This document shows positions 49,961-57,523 of a stretch of DNA of 64,000 nt, in pieces. The notes under the pieces are model-generated. The model was not told the origin of the DNA, made no database searches, and saw only the letters and a list, made by a program, of their open reading frames with translations. Source of the stretch: Methylobacterium amylolyticum (GTDB lineage Bacteria; Pseudomonadota; Alphaproteobacteria; Rhizobiales; Beijerinckiaceae); assembly GCF_030700245.1 (NCBI RefSeq), contig NZ_JAUYZI010000024.1, positions 36,948 through 100,947 on the forward strand, given 5' to 3'. The translations under genes were made by a program, and so were the position numbers. Each line of letters begins with the position of its first letter. Within the stretch, counting starts at the first letter, position 1.

Positions 49961-50455
49961 ATGTCCCGCATCGAGCGTATCCTCCCCGCGCTGGCGCGCG
50001 CCTGGACGATCTGGGCGCACGCCGCGGGCATCGGCGTGATCGCGCTCGGCATCGGCGTGGGCCTCGTGCAGGCCCTGTCCGGCCGGGCGGCCGTCGTCAC
50101 CGCCAGCAACGTGCGCGTCGCCGGCTCCGGCGGTCCGCCGTTCCCCGTCCCCCGCATCCCGTACCGGGGCCGCTACAGCTACGTCTACGATCTGGAGCGC
50201 CACGAAGCCTGCCCGGGCGAGGTCGTGACGACCTTCGAGAGCGCCGAGTTCGTGTCTCCCGCCGTCGTCACCACGCGCCGGCCGGCGGTGCTGGAGGAGG
50301 TGCGCGCGTACCCGAACGTCGCCCCCGACAACCCGCTGCCCGATGCGGTCCGGCCCGGGCGCTGGCGCATGACGGTGTCGCTCGTCTCGCACTGCGCCAA
50401 CCGCGAGTGGACCGACCCGATCGCCGAGTTCGAAATCGAGGTGACAGGCTCATGA
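49961..50455 (+). CDS. Membrane-anchored hypothetical protein of lysis cassette
   Basis: 164 residues from ATG 49961. One N-terminal transmembrane helix (AAGIGVIALGIGVGLVQAL) and a beta-rich outer domain (GRYSYVYDLERHEACPGEVV; RWRMTVSLVSHCANREWTDP) with two cysteines. Such periplasmic immunoglobulin-like proteins occur in some lysis cassettes, but no homologue is known to me. ATGA overlap with the next gene. Confidence 0.65.
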   Translation: MSRIERILPALARAWTIWAHAAGIGVIALGIGVGLVQALSGRAAVVTASNVRVAGSGGPPFPVPRIPYRGRYSYVYDLERHEACPGEVVTTFESAEFVSPAVVTTRRPAVLEEVRAYPNVAPDNPLPDAVRPGRWRMTVSLVSHCANREWTDPIAEFEIEVTGS

Positions 50456-50832
50456 CCTGCTGGCTCACGCGACTGCTCGACCTGCTCGGCGTCGGGCACT
50501 ACCGGCCCAGCGCCTACGCGCTGGCGTCCGACCCGGTGATGATGGCGCTCTTCGTGTCGGGCTGGGCGGCGACCGCCCTGGCCTGCATCGCCGTCGGCGT
50601 CGCGCTGATGGCGCGGCGCTGGGCCGAGATCACGATGAGCGCCGGGGCGGCGCGCTTCTACGGCGCGCTGTTCATCCTGCTCGGCCTCGACTTCCTGATG
50701 AGCGCCACGACCGTGTTCATCGCGGTCTACCGGCTGAAGGTGCTGGTGTTGGGGATCACGGCCGCGGTGATGGTGACCACGGCGATCGTCACGATCGGGC
50801 GGATCTACGGCGCGCAGCGTGGAGGCGAGTAG
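50452..50832 (+). CDS. Three-helix membrane protein of lysis cassette
   Basis: 126 residues. Transmembrane helices ALFVSGWAATALACIAVGVA, ARFYGALFILLGLDFLMSAT, and LVLGITAAVMVTTAIVTIG. ATGA-coupled to the preceding gene. Presumably lysis-related; function unknown. Confidence 0.65.
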   Translation: MTCWLTRLLDLLGVGHYRPSAYALASDPVMMALFVSGWAATALACIAVGVALMARRWAEITMSAGAARFYGALFILLGLDFLMSATTVFIAVYRLKVLVLGITAAVMVTTAIVTIGRIYGAQRGGE

Positions 50833-50833
50833 C

Positions 50834-51193
50834 GTGGACTGGGGCCCCCTCGTCACGACGGCGATCACCGTCTTCGGCAGCATCGTCGCCTCGTTCCTGA
50901 CGTGGCTGGCGACCCGTCCGAAGACCCGGGCGGAGGTCGGCGCGGCCGAGGCGCAGACGCAGCTCACCAGCCTGTCGGGGTTCCAACTCCTGATCCGCGA
51001 GCTTCAGCAGGAGCGCGTGCACCTGGCTGAGGTGATCGAGAAGCAAGCCGGGCAGATCGAGAGGCAGTCCGGCGAGATCCAGGCGCTGCGCGCTGAGGTG
51101 GCGGCCGTCCGCGAGGATCTGGACGATGTCCTGGCCCGGTGGAGGCGGGGTGAGCCGGCGCCCCCTCCAGTCGAGCGGAGGAACCGTCGATGA
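50834..51193 (+). CDS. Spanin-like membrane-anchored coiled-coil protein
   Basis: 119 residues from GTG 50834 with GGAGGCGAG at the right distance (an in-frame GTG lies upstream). One N-terminal transmembrane helix (ITVFGSIVASFLTWLAT) then a coiled coil: LIRELQQERVHLAEVIEKQA, GQIERQSGEIQALRAEVAAV. N-in, coiled coil out is the plan of inner-membrane spanins (Rz), but no outer spanin is recognised. ATGA overlap with the next gene. Confidence 0.6.
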   Translation: MDWGPLVTTAITVFGSIVASFLTWLATRPKTRAEVGAAEAQTQLTSLSGFQLLIRELQQERVHLAEVIEKQAGQIERQSGEIQALRAEVAAVREDLDDVLARWRRGEPAPPPVERRNRR

Positions 51194-51471
51194 GCCTGCT
51201 CAGCAAGGTGATGCACGCCTTCGTGCCGGCGATCCCCACCGCCATCCCGGCCGCGCAACAGACCGCATCGGAGCTGGCGCAGTTGGTCACGGAGTTCCGA
51301 GAGCAGCGGGCGGAGGATTTCGCTGCGATGGCCGACCGGGCTGGCCGCAGCGGCGTGCGGCTCGCCAACGCCGAGCGCGAGCGGGATGAGTGGCGCGCCT
51401 ACGCCCGCGAGCTGGAGCGGCTGTGCCTCGGCGCCGGGCTCGACATGCCACCGGCACCGGACGACGACTGA
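51190..51471 (+). CDS. Small helical protein of lysis cassette
   Basis: 93 residues. LSKVMHAFVPAIPTAIPAAQ, then TASELAQLVTEFREQRAEDF, GRSGVRLANAERERDEWRAY, YARELERLCLGAGLDMPP. Mostly amphipathic helix with a charged second half. Overlaps the preceding gene by 4 bases. Function unknown. Confidence 0.6.
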   Translation: MSLLSKVMHAFVPAIPTAIPAAQQTASELAQLVTEFREQRAEDFAAMADRAGRSGVRLANAERERDEWRAYARELERLCLGAGLDMPPAPDDD

Positions 51472-51480
51472 GGCCGCGCG

Positions 51481-51594
51481 ATGTGGCTCGATCACCGATT
51501 CCAGATGGGCCTGTGGGTCGGCGCGATCATCGGTGCGCTGGTGACGATGCTGGTCAAGCACATCGAGGAAAGCCACCGACCGCCACCTGACTGA
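51481..51594 (+). CDS. 37-residue membrane peptide
   Basis: ATG 51481 follows the preceding stop by nine bases. The peptide MWLDHRFQMGLWVGAIIGAL followed by VTMLVKHIEE has one transmembrane helix flanked by His and Lys and ends with Pro-Pro-Pro-Asp. It is followed closely by a strong terminator, so it is the last gene of the late operon. It is too short for standard cutoffs. Confidence 0.55.
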   Translation: MWLDHRFQMGLWVGAIIGALVTMLVKHIEESHRPPPD

Positions 51595-51617
51595 CCGCCC
51601 CCCTCTTGCGCGACTAG

Positions 51618-51652
51618 AGCCCGGTCAGCCCAGCGCTGCGTCCGGGCTTTTT
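51618..51652 (+). terminator. Rho-independent terminator of late operon
   Basis: AGCCCGG (51618-51624) pairs with CCGGGCT (51642-51648), followed by TTTTT. It lies just after the 37-residue membrane peptide gene. Confidence 0.85.
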
Positions 51653-51755
51653 CTGTCTTAGCGCCAAAAAATCTTCGCAAATACTCCTCTCTGCTGTTGA
51701 CGTCTCAAGTATTGAACTGTAGACATACAACAACAGGCAGAGACGGAGACAGCAA

Positions 51756-51881
51756 ATGTTCCAGATCATCGACACCAAGACCAACAAGGTCATCGCCAAG
51801 GCGAGCGAGCATGAGGCCCACAAGCGGGTCGATCTCCTGAACTCCTCCGGGATAGTCCGGTACAAGGCGAGGAGGGCTTAG
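51756..51881 (+). CDS. 41-residue hypothetical phage protein
   Basis: ATG 51756 preceded by GGAGAC. MFQIIDTKTNKVIAKASEHE then AHKRVDLLNSSGIVRYKARR is a plausible small folded protein with alternating strand and helix. The stop is TAG, after which the same frame stays open for 37 more codons through the terminator region. Located past the late terminator with an AT-rich upstream (51660-51750), so probably separately transcribed (moron-type gene). Confidence 0.55.
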   Translation: MFQIIDTKTNKVIAKASEHEAHKRVDLLNSSGIVRYKARRA

Positions 51882-51909
51882 GCCCTCGACCTAGAGGCTA
51901 CAGCCCCAA

Positions 51910-51964
51910 CTCCTCCCAAGAGACCACCTCAGCCCCGCTGGCCCTCACGCCGTGCGGGTTTTTT
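51910..51964 (+). terminator. Terminator with duplicated 20-bp leader
   Basis: CTCCTCCCAAGAGACCACCT (51910-51929) precedes a hairpin, CCCGC (51934-51938) with GCGGG (51954-51958), followed by six T. The same 20-mer before the same kind of hairpin recurs at 52638. It should terminate the 41-residue protein gene. Confidence 0.7.
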
Positions 51965-52078
51965 CGTCTCTGCGGCCGGCCGTCCGCCAGACTGATTCCC
52001 CAAACCAGATCCTTCACCTTTTGCTGCCACATTTCCAGGGTCCAAGCCATTAGATCCTTTCCAGACAGGCGGCTCGCT

Positions 52079-52216
52079 TTGACGCTCACTCTCGTTCTCA
52101 GCTTATCCGCGCCGATCGTTACTGCCGTCGCGGCCGTCCTCTGGGCGGGCTATGTCGCTGGAGAAATGACCGATCTGCCGAAGGTACCCGAGCCGCGCGA
52201 CCTCCGGACCTGGTAA
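52079..52216 (+). CDS. Possible 45-residue membrane peptide
   Basis: From TTG 52079 the frame reads LTLTLVLSLSAPIVTAVAAV followed by LWAGYVAGEMTDLPK and ends at TAA 52216. One transmembrane helix is convincing, but the TTG start has only weak upstream AGGCGG. Considered because the region is otherwise empty. Confidence 0.3.
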   Translation: MTLTLVLSLSAPIVTAVAAVLWAGYVAGEMTDLPKVPEPRDLRTW

Positions 52217-52357
52217 CTGCCTCAGCTCACACCTCTGACCTATCCACGCCCTGCCGGCACTGCCGCGCGGGGATTTTCTGTCTCGGTCTCAATCTTGCCA
52301 GCAACCGCTCTTTAACCACCGCACCGCAACCTGAGGACACCGCAGCGCGATACCCTC

Positions 52358-52555
52358 ATGCCCCACCGTGCCCCGATCGTCCGCCGAGCCATCCGTGCCG
52401 AGATTACGGCCGCCGAGGCTCTGATCCTGGCCGAGCGGATGCGGGCGCTGGGGGCGTGGTGCACGTACTCGGCGCTAACCGAAGCCGCGAATGCCGAGCG
52501 GGAGCGCGCCGCGCGGGCGAAGCGGCAAATGACGGCGGACTGGGCGTCGGTCTGA
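52358..52555 (+). CDS. Possible 65-residue helical protein
   Basis: From ATG 52358, MPHRAPIVRRAIRAEITAAE then ALILAERMRALGAWCTYSAL and ERERAARAKRQMTADWASV. Helical and basic, like small phage proteins at late ends, but without a clear ribosome binding site. Confidence 0.4.
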   Translation: MPHRAPIVRRAIRAEITAAEALILAERMRALGAWCTYSALTEAANAERERAARAKRQMTADWASV

Positions 52556-52637
52556 AGCGCGCGTTCACCATCGCCCTGCGCATCTGCCCCGTGCGCCAGC
52601 GCATAGCTCAAGCGCCCAGCCACGGTTACAACGATGG

Positions 52638-52693
52638 CTCCTCCCAAGAGACCACCTGAACCCGCCTGGCCCCGCGCCGCTGGCGGGTTTTTT
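52638..52693 (+). terminator. Second terminator with the duplicated 20-bp leader
   Basis: The 20-mer at 52638-52657 is identical to 51910-51929. The hairpin here is CCCGCC (52661-52666) with GGCGGG (52682-52687) and a T run to 52693. It is the last feature before the right attachment region. Confidence 0.7.
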
Positions 52694-52760
52694 CTTGCTC
52701 GGCGCTGGGGTTCGGCTTCGCGATCGTCCGCCCAATGCCCGTTACGGCTCTAGCAGGCAA

Positions 52761-52781
52761 CGTCCAACAAAACGTCCAACA
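52761..52781 (+). repeat. Paired CGTCCAACA repeats, right arm
   Basis: CGTCCAACA at 52761-52769 and 52773-52781, 12 bases apart, same orientation as the pair at 10745-10765. Similarity extends to TCGGAATTT around 52792, against CCGGAATTT at the integrase start. Confidence 0.6.
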
Positions 52782-52828
52782 TCGAGTTGCTGTCGGAATT
52801 TATTGTCGTTTATAATCAATATCTTATA

Positions 52829-52867
52829 TCGAAATGCGGTGGGGTTGTAATGACCCCCTCTCCGCCA
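52829..52867 (+). pseudogene. Degenerate tRNA-Ser 3' fragment at attR
   Basis: TCGAAATGCGG (52829-52839) equals the anticodon region of the tRNA-Ser; then a shortened T-arm-like GGGGTTGTAATGACCCC and the acceptor end CTCTCCGCCA. The variable arm is missing. It looks like a decayed tRNA fragment brought by the phage or left by an older element. Confidence 0.5.
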
Positions 52868-52868
52868 G
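52854..52868 (+). other. attR core
   Basis: CCCCCTCTCCGCCAG, the second copy of the attachment core in tRNA-Ser. Marks the right end of the prophage. Confidence 0.85.
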
Positions 52869-53096
52869 AATTTTTGACTAAGTCTTTGTCGTAGATGAGT
52901 TTTCGGCGAAGACCGAGTCCTTCGCCCCACATCCCTGGTGGCTTGAACCAGCTCGCCCTGGACGTGTCCGGAAGACCCGATCACCCCGCAGGCTTCCGCC
53001 CTAGGTGCTTCGCCCAGAACAGGGTGCCATTTCACATCGTGGCTGGGGCCGACCCGGACGGCTTCGATGGAAGCTGCTTAGCGGCAGGATGCGTTC
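52869..53096. other. Gap after attR
   Basis: No gene supported. The first bases (GAATTTTTGACTAAG) faintly resemble the start of the integrase gene, which may be coincidence. Confidence 0.3.
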
Positions 53097-53430
53097 ATGG
53101 ACCAAGCCCCTCATCCTGATCGCGTGCGCACCAGCAGCCCTGACTTCTAGCTCGCCCGCGCCGCCATCGCCTGCGTCGCCGGGCTGCAACTGCTCGTCGT
53201 CAACGACCTCTCCCTCGAACTCGCGCTGCTCGTGCCCCTGTCGACCGCGACCGCCCAGAACCAGGGGCGGGCGCGGCACGCCACCACGGACGCGCACTGG
53301 GCCGCCGTCCATTGCGCTCACCGGCTGATCCGCGGGATGGCGGTGGTCCTCACCGCGATGGTCACCGTAGCCACCATCATTGCCCTGGCCGCGCTGTCGC
53401 TCTGGCGATGGGCGCATCAGGCGGCTGCCC
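53097..53430 (+). pseudogene. Decayed membrane-protein gene
   Basis: ATG 53097 opens MDQAPHPDRVRTSSPDF, meets TAG at 53148-53150, then the frame continues as LARAAIACVAGLQLLVVNDL with two hydrophobic helices (VVLTAMVTVATIIALAALSL). From memory, related proteins have a longer loop after VVNDLSL, so a deletion probably joins SL directly to ELALLVPL. The 3' end is lost about where the IS5-type element begins. A chromosomal gene inactivated by nonsense, deletion and insertion. Confidence 0.5.
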
Positions 53431-53537
53431 GAAACGCCCATCTCAAACGTCGTGCATCAGCCGAAAGGGGACCTCGACGGGGTAAGCCCAGCAGAACGGA
53501 CCATCGACGGGAAAAATTAAAAAACGCAACTGTAATG

Positions 53538-54347
53538 CTAGGCTGGCTTGTTGAGGGCGTTGGCGGCCATGAGGCAGGCCACGCAGGCGAGACGGCCGGT
53601 CGCGACATCGAGGCGGCCGGCCCGCTCACGCAGCAGGCCGCCCCAGTGACTGAACCAGCCGAAGGTTCGCTCGACCATCCAGCGCCGCTTCAGCACGACG
53701 AAACCCTTCTGATCCGGGTCCTTCTTGACGACCTCACAGCGCATGCCATGGAAGTGACACCACGCCTCCCAGTGTTTGGCCCGGAAGACGCCATCAAGAA
53801 CCGCCAGACGCAGGCTCGGCCAGAGCGGCTTGTCCTCATCCAGCGTCGGCAGCGTGTCACAGTCCTGCACGTCGGCCGGGACCACGGCCATGGCCAGGAT
53901 GTGCCCCTCGGCATCGACCATCAAGACGCGTTTGCGGCCGACGACCTTTTTGGCGCCGTCATATCCGCGCGGCCCTCGCACGCTGATGCAATTCACGCTC
54001 TGGGTATCGATGATGGCCAGGGTCGGTGTCGGGTGTCGCCCGCAGCGTCGGCGCTGACGGCGTGCCAGCGCCCGCATCAGCGTCTCGAACAGACCTTTCT
54101 CCACCCAGCGCCGGAACCAGCCGTAGACCGTGCGCCAGGGCAAGAAACCTTCGGGCAGCGCCCGCCATCCGCCGCCTGTACGCAGGTGCCAAGCAAAGGC
54201 TGTCATCACCGCACGCGCGGACTTGGCGGTCGACCGGGTCGGCGGGTCTGCCCGCGCCAGGGAGCGGGCCACCTCGTCCAGACCTGCCTGCATCACTACA
54301 TCCTTCAGGCGCGTCTCATGACGTGCCCGATGTCGGTCCGTCCACAT
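53538..54347 (-). CDS. IS5-family transposase
   Basis: 269 residues from ATG 54347 with GGGAGAG upstream. N-terminal helices (WFRRWVEKGLFETLMRALAR), then the DDE core: IIDTQSV with the first Asp, GAKKVVGRKRVLMVDAEGHI, second Asp in LRLAVLDGVF, and the glutamate in MVERTFGWFSHWGGLLRERA. This is an intact IS5/IS1182-type transposase of the IS427 sort. I could not identify terminal inverted repeats confidently, so element borders are left open (about 53440 to 54440). Confidence 0.85.
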   Translation of the reverse strand: MWTDRHRARHETRLKDVVMQAGLDEVARSLARADPPTRSTAKSARAVMTAFAWHLRTGGGWRALPEGFLPWRTVYGWFRRWVEKGLFETLMRALARRQRRRCGRHPTPTLAIIDTQSVNCISVRGPRGYDGAKKVVGRKRVLMVDAEGHILAMAVVPADVQDCDTLPTLDEDKPLWPSLRLAVLDGVFRAKHWEAWCHFHGMRCEVVKKDPDQKGFVVLKRRWMVERTFGWFSHWGGLLRERAGRLDVATGRLACVACLMAANALNKPA

Positions 54348-54450
54348 CTGCTCTCCCTTCCGTCCTGCCAGACGGATTGCGTGTTCGTGACACAAGACAG
54401 ATGGGGACGGCCGGCGGAGGATCTCAAACAGGCTCTCAGGATGACGGACC

Positions 54451-54705
54451 ATGCCGCCCCCCGAAAGCCCGCTGCCCAAGCGCCCGCTTCCCGAGCGCCC
54501 GCTGCCCGAGAGCCTGACGCGCCACCTCTCCGCGCCGCGGGCGGCGATCTGGCCGACGCCGGACGACCGCAACCGGATCACCACCGGCGCCCCGCGGCCC
54601 CGCTGGCCGAGCCGGGCCTACGGCGGGGTGTGGCTGTGGGCGCTCGCCTACAACCTCGTCGGCTTCGCGATCCTCTTCCTGCTCTGGGCGAGCATGGGCG
54701 GCTGA
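54451..54705 (+). CDS. Small single-pass membrane protein
   Basis: 84 residues. A Pro/Leu/Arg-rich start with a repeated PLPKRPLPERPLPES, a middle ending RPRWPSRAYGGVW, then one transmembrane helix (LWALAYNLVGFAILFLLWA). It starts just past the transposase region, so the insertion may have separated it from its promoter or cut its 5' end. Function unknown. Confidence 0.5.
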   Translation: MPPPESPLPKRPLPERPLPESLTRHLSAPRAAIWPTPDDRNRITTGAPRPRWPSRAYGGVWLWALAYNLVGFAILFLLWASMGG

Positions 54706-54841
54706 TTCCGTTCGGGCGGCGGGCCTGCGCCGGACGCACCGATCCCGATCCGCGCTGTTCCCGACCGCGCTGCGCGGAGGACACGGCAGTCCGGGGTGCA
54801 GCCCCGCGGATCCCAACAGCCCCCCCTCCTCCTGAGGCGCC

Positions 54842-55825
54842 CTACGCCCCCCACGGGAGCCGCCCGCCCGCGTACCGCACGAGCGCGTCGATCCGGTGCT
54901 CGATCGGCGGGTGCGTCGCGTCGAGGCCGAGGAAGCCGCGGCGCGGGTTGTCGACGCACAGCTCCATGACGCCCGCGGGCGCGCGGGCGAGGTCGCCCCG
55001 CCCGGAGATCTTGAGCAGCGCCGCGATCAGGGCGTCCGGGTCCTTCGTCAGCTCGACCGCGCCTGCATCCGCGACGTACTCGCGCGTGCGCGACAGGGCG
55101 AAGCGGGTGACCTGGGAGAACCCCCAGGCCAGCGCGATCAGCGCGGCGCCGATCAGCATCGCCGGCAGCGCGCCCGCCCGCCTGCTCCCGTCCTGGATCC
55201 GGTCGCGCAGGAGGTCCGCCCGCCACGCGCCGTCCGCCGCGAAGGCGAAGATGCCCGCGATCACCACGGCGAGCATCATCGTGCGCACGTCGTCGTTGCG
55301 GATGTGCGTCAGTTCGTGGGCGAGCACCGCCCGCATCTCCCGCGGTTCGAGCGCGGCCATCAGCCCCGTCGTCACGGTGATCGCGTATTGCTGCGCGTTG
55401 AGGCCGGTGGCGTAGGCGTTCAGGGCCGGGTCGTCCACGATCTGGAGCGCCGGCATCGGCAGCCCGCGCGCGATGCACAGCGTCTCCAGCAGGCGATGGA
55501 GGTCCGGCGCCTCCAGGCGCGTCGCCGGCCGGGCCCCGACCACGCCGGCGATCAGCGCCTGATGGGTGTGAAAGGCGACGAACAGCCAGACCAGCGTGGC
55601 GGCGACCGCCAGCGGCCCGGCCCAGAGGAGGTCGTGCCAGGCCGCGCGCAGGTAGGCGGGCAGGCCCGGCACCGCCCCGGCCGGCAGGGCGCCGCCGGTC
55701 GCCCGGACCACCAGGGCGAGCCCGTAGGCCAGCACGACGTTGAGGACGAAGAGGCCCAGCACGAGGCCGCGCGACCGGACTTCGTTGCTGCGGATATGCG
55801 TGTAGAGGCCGTAGGCGGGCAGCAT
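54842..55825 (-). CDS. M48 family metalloprotease (HtpX-like)
   Basis: 327 residues. N-terminal transmembrane helices (GLVLGLFVLNVVLAYGLALV; LWAGPLAVAATLVWLFVAF), a catalytic VLAHELTHIRNDDV motif (HExxH form), further helices (TMMLAVVIAGIFAFAAD), and the distal zinc Glu in SRTREYVADAGAV. Such membrane proteases degrade misfolded inner-membrane proteins. The gene follows a LemA-family gene 19 bases upstream; M48 plus LemA is a recurrent bacterial pair. Confidence 0.9.
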   Translation of the reverse strand: MLPAYGLYTHIRSNEVRSRGLVLGLFVLNVVLAYGLALVVRATGGALPAGAVPGLPAYLRAAWHDLLWAGPLAVAATLVWLFVAFHTHQALIAGVVGARPATRLEAPDLHRLLETLCIARGLPMPALQIVDDPALNAYATGLNAQQYAITVTTGLMAALEPREMRAVLAHELTHIRNDDVRTMMLAVVIAGIFAFAADGAWRADLLRDRIQDGSRRAGALPAMLIGAALIALAWGFSQVTRFALSRTREYVADAGAVELTKDPDALIAALLKISGRGDLARAPAGVMELCVDNPRRGFLGLDATHPPIEHRIDALVRYAGGRLPWGA

Positions 55826-55844
55826 CGGACGGCCGCGGCCGCGG

Positions 55845-56444
55845 TCAGAAGGCGACCCGGGGCGGCGCGTCGAGGCTCGCGCGCGCGCCCTCGCCGACGT
55901 CGAAGAACGGCTTCGGCGCGAAGCCGAGCGGCGCGGCGAAGAACACGGCGGGCACCGCGGCGATGGCGGCGTTGTACTCGGCGACCGCGTTGTTGAAGAA
56001 GCGCCGCGCCGCGGCGAGCTTGTCCTCGATGTCCGTGAGCTGCCCCTGGAGCGCCTGGAAGTTGGCGTTCGCCTTGAGGTCGGGATAGGCCTCGCTCAGC
56101 GCGACGAGGCGCCCGAGCGAGGCTTGCAGCGCGCCCTCGCTCTGCGCGACCTGTCCCGGGTCACGGGCCGCGGCGGCCGCGTTGCGGGCCTGGATCACCG
56201 CGTCGAAGGTGCCGCGCTCGTGGGCGGCGTAGCCCCGCACGGTCTCGACCAGGTTCGGGACGAGATCGTGGCGCTGCTTCAACTGCACGTCGATGTCGCC
56301 GAAGGCCTGGGCGGTGCGCTGCCGCAGCGCGACGATCCCGTTGTAGGTGACGACGAGCCAGATCAGCACGGCGACGGCCGCGAACACGGCGATCCATTTC
56401 ACGGCACGGCGTCCCGATGTTGCGGCAAAACCCGAGATCAGCAT
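55845..56444 (-). CDS. LemA family protein
   Basis: 199 residues. An N-terminal transmembrane helix (IAVFAAVAVLIWLVVTYNGI), then the LemA signature QRTAQAFGDIDVQLKQRHDL followed by VPNLVETVRGYAAHE, ASLGRLVALSEAYPDLKANA, and ARRFFNNAVAEYNAAI with the FGFAPKPFF-like end. A GTG at 56402 (VKWIAVF) would fit the family's usual start better than ATG 56444. Function poorly understood; coupled to the M48 protease gene. Confidence 0.88.
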   Translation of the reverse strand: MLISGFAATSGRRAVKWIAVFAAVAVLIWLVVTYNGIVALRQRTAQAFGDIDVQLKQRHDLVPNLVETVRGYAAHERGTFDAVIQARNAAAAARDPGQVAQSEGALQASLGRLVALSEAYPDLKANANFQALQGQLTDIEDKLAAARRFFNNAVAEYNAAIAAVPAVFFAAPLGFAPKPFFDVGEGARASLDAPPRVAF

Positions 56445-56545
56445 CCATGAACGGGGGCGCCGCGTAAAGATCCCCGCATTGCGACGGGCCGGGGCGCGAA
56501 ATCTGGATTGGCACCGCCCGCACGGTTACCGGGCCCCCCTTGCGT

Positions 56546-57523
56546 TCAGGCGTTGCCCCGGATCTCGTCGCCGAAACGCTCCGCGGCGTAGCGCTCCAGA
56601 TCGAACCTGTCGTCGGGGGTGCGGAACATGAAGCGCTCGGCGATCTCCGTCAGGACGAGGTCCGGCTTGACGCGCTCGACATAGGCCCAATCCACCGACG
56701 TACTCCAGATGAAGTGCACCTCGCGGAACGTCTCCGCGAGCATGATCGTGAGCGCCGACGGCGCGAAGTGCGCGTAGGAATCGCCGAACAGGACGAGCAC
56801 CCTCGGATCGGACGCCTGAGCGTTGGCGTAGATCACGTGCGCGCCGACATGAAGCGTGTGCGAGAGCCCGGCCCGCTCGCGCGTCAGGACGATCGGGCTG
56901 GCGTAGCTGCGCGCGGCGTCGCGTTGCAGGGCGTGCACGCGGGCCGTCTCCGTCCGCGGCGGATCGAGGGCGCTGCCGAGATCGCCCGCATGCTCGACGA
57001 TCAGGGACGGCCGCCGATCGAAGTCGTCGCGCGGCCGGGCCCCGAAGGCCCGGCAGACGGCCCGGTAGCCGATGAGGCAGCCCGCGAGATTCCAGTGGCT
57101 GTCGGTTCGGAAATACAGGTCCGCGCCCGCCCGCTGCGCCCGCATGGGCTCGATCAGGTCGACGCACGTCCTGCGCAGCCGGAGGGCGTCGAGCGGGCCG
57201 CCGACATGGTGCCAGCGCCTCGGCCTGCGCGGGAACATCCGCGGGAGACGACGGGCCGGCGACAGCGCCACCTCGATGGAGATGCCGTCCAGCCTGTCTT
57301 CGTAGATCGTCAGCTTCTCCGGCACGACGACATGTCTGTAGACGATGCCCATGCGTGCGAGCCGATGCCGCCGCCGGAGGATGATCTTGCGCCACGACTC
57401 GACCTGGAACGTCATGTAATCGGATTTATTGAACTGATCTACGACATTGTTGCTTCCGCTGATGAGAAACAGCCACCCGTCATGCCCGACGTGGATGTGG
57501 TCTGCGCTCGCTTGATCCATCAC
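56546..57523 (-). CDS. AlgX/AlgJ-like SGNH-hydrolase domain protein
   Basis: 325 residues. Begins DHIHVGHDGWLFLISGSNN, the usual opening of AlgX/AlgJ-type SGNH domains; YRHVVVPEKLTIYED, then YFRTDSHWNLAGCLIGYRAV with the TDSHW box (Asp/His pair), and LVLFGDSYAHFAPSALTIML carrying the GDS nucleophile Ser. All three parts of the catalytic triad are present. Enzymes of this sort add or remove acetyl groups on polysaccharide. No signal peptide is evident. Divergent from a 334-residue paralogue at 58239. Confidence 0.78.
   Translation of the reverse strand: MMDQASADHIHVGHDGWLFLISGSNNVVDQFNKSDYMTFQVESWRKIILRRRHRLARMGIVYRHVVVPEKLTIYEDRLDGISIEVALSPARRLPRMFPRRPRRWHHVGGPLDALRLRRTCVDLIEPMRAQRAGADLYFRTDSHWNLAGCLIGYRAVCRAFGARPRDDFDRRPSLIVEHAGDLGSALDPPRTETARVHALQRDAARSYASPIVLTRERAGLSHTLHVGAHVIYANAQASDPRVLVLFGDSYAHFAPSALTIMLAETFREVHFIWSTSVDWAYVERVKPDLVLTEIAERFMFRTPDDRFDLERYAAERFGDEIRGNA

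Larger units (their letters stand above)
10649..52868. mobile_element. Complete siphovirus-type prophage in tRNA-Ser
   Basis: A tyrosine integrase gene lies just inside the left end. The element is bounded by a 15-bp direct repeat, CCCCCTCTCCGCCAG, at 10649-10663 (3' end of tRNA-Ser) and 52854-52868. The contents follow lambda-like order: integrase, leftward unknown block, repressor/cro switch, replication, NusG-like protein, HNH and terminases, HK97-type head genes, long-tail genes, lysis. The length is about 42.2 kb. The only visible lesion in a structural gene is an amber codon in the fibre gene. The repressor region and parts of the fibre are much more AT-rich than the remainder. Confidence 0.95.

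Noticed and set aside
52634..52753. 39-codon frame starting at ATG 52634 through the second terminator
   Set aside because: It runs through a rho-independent terminator and the duplicated 20-mer, so the DNA element explains it better than coding.
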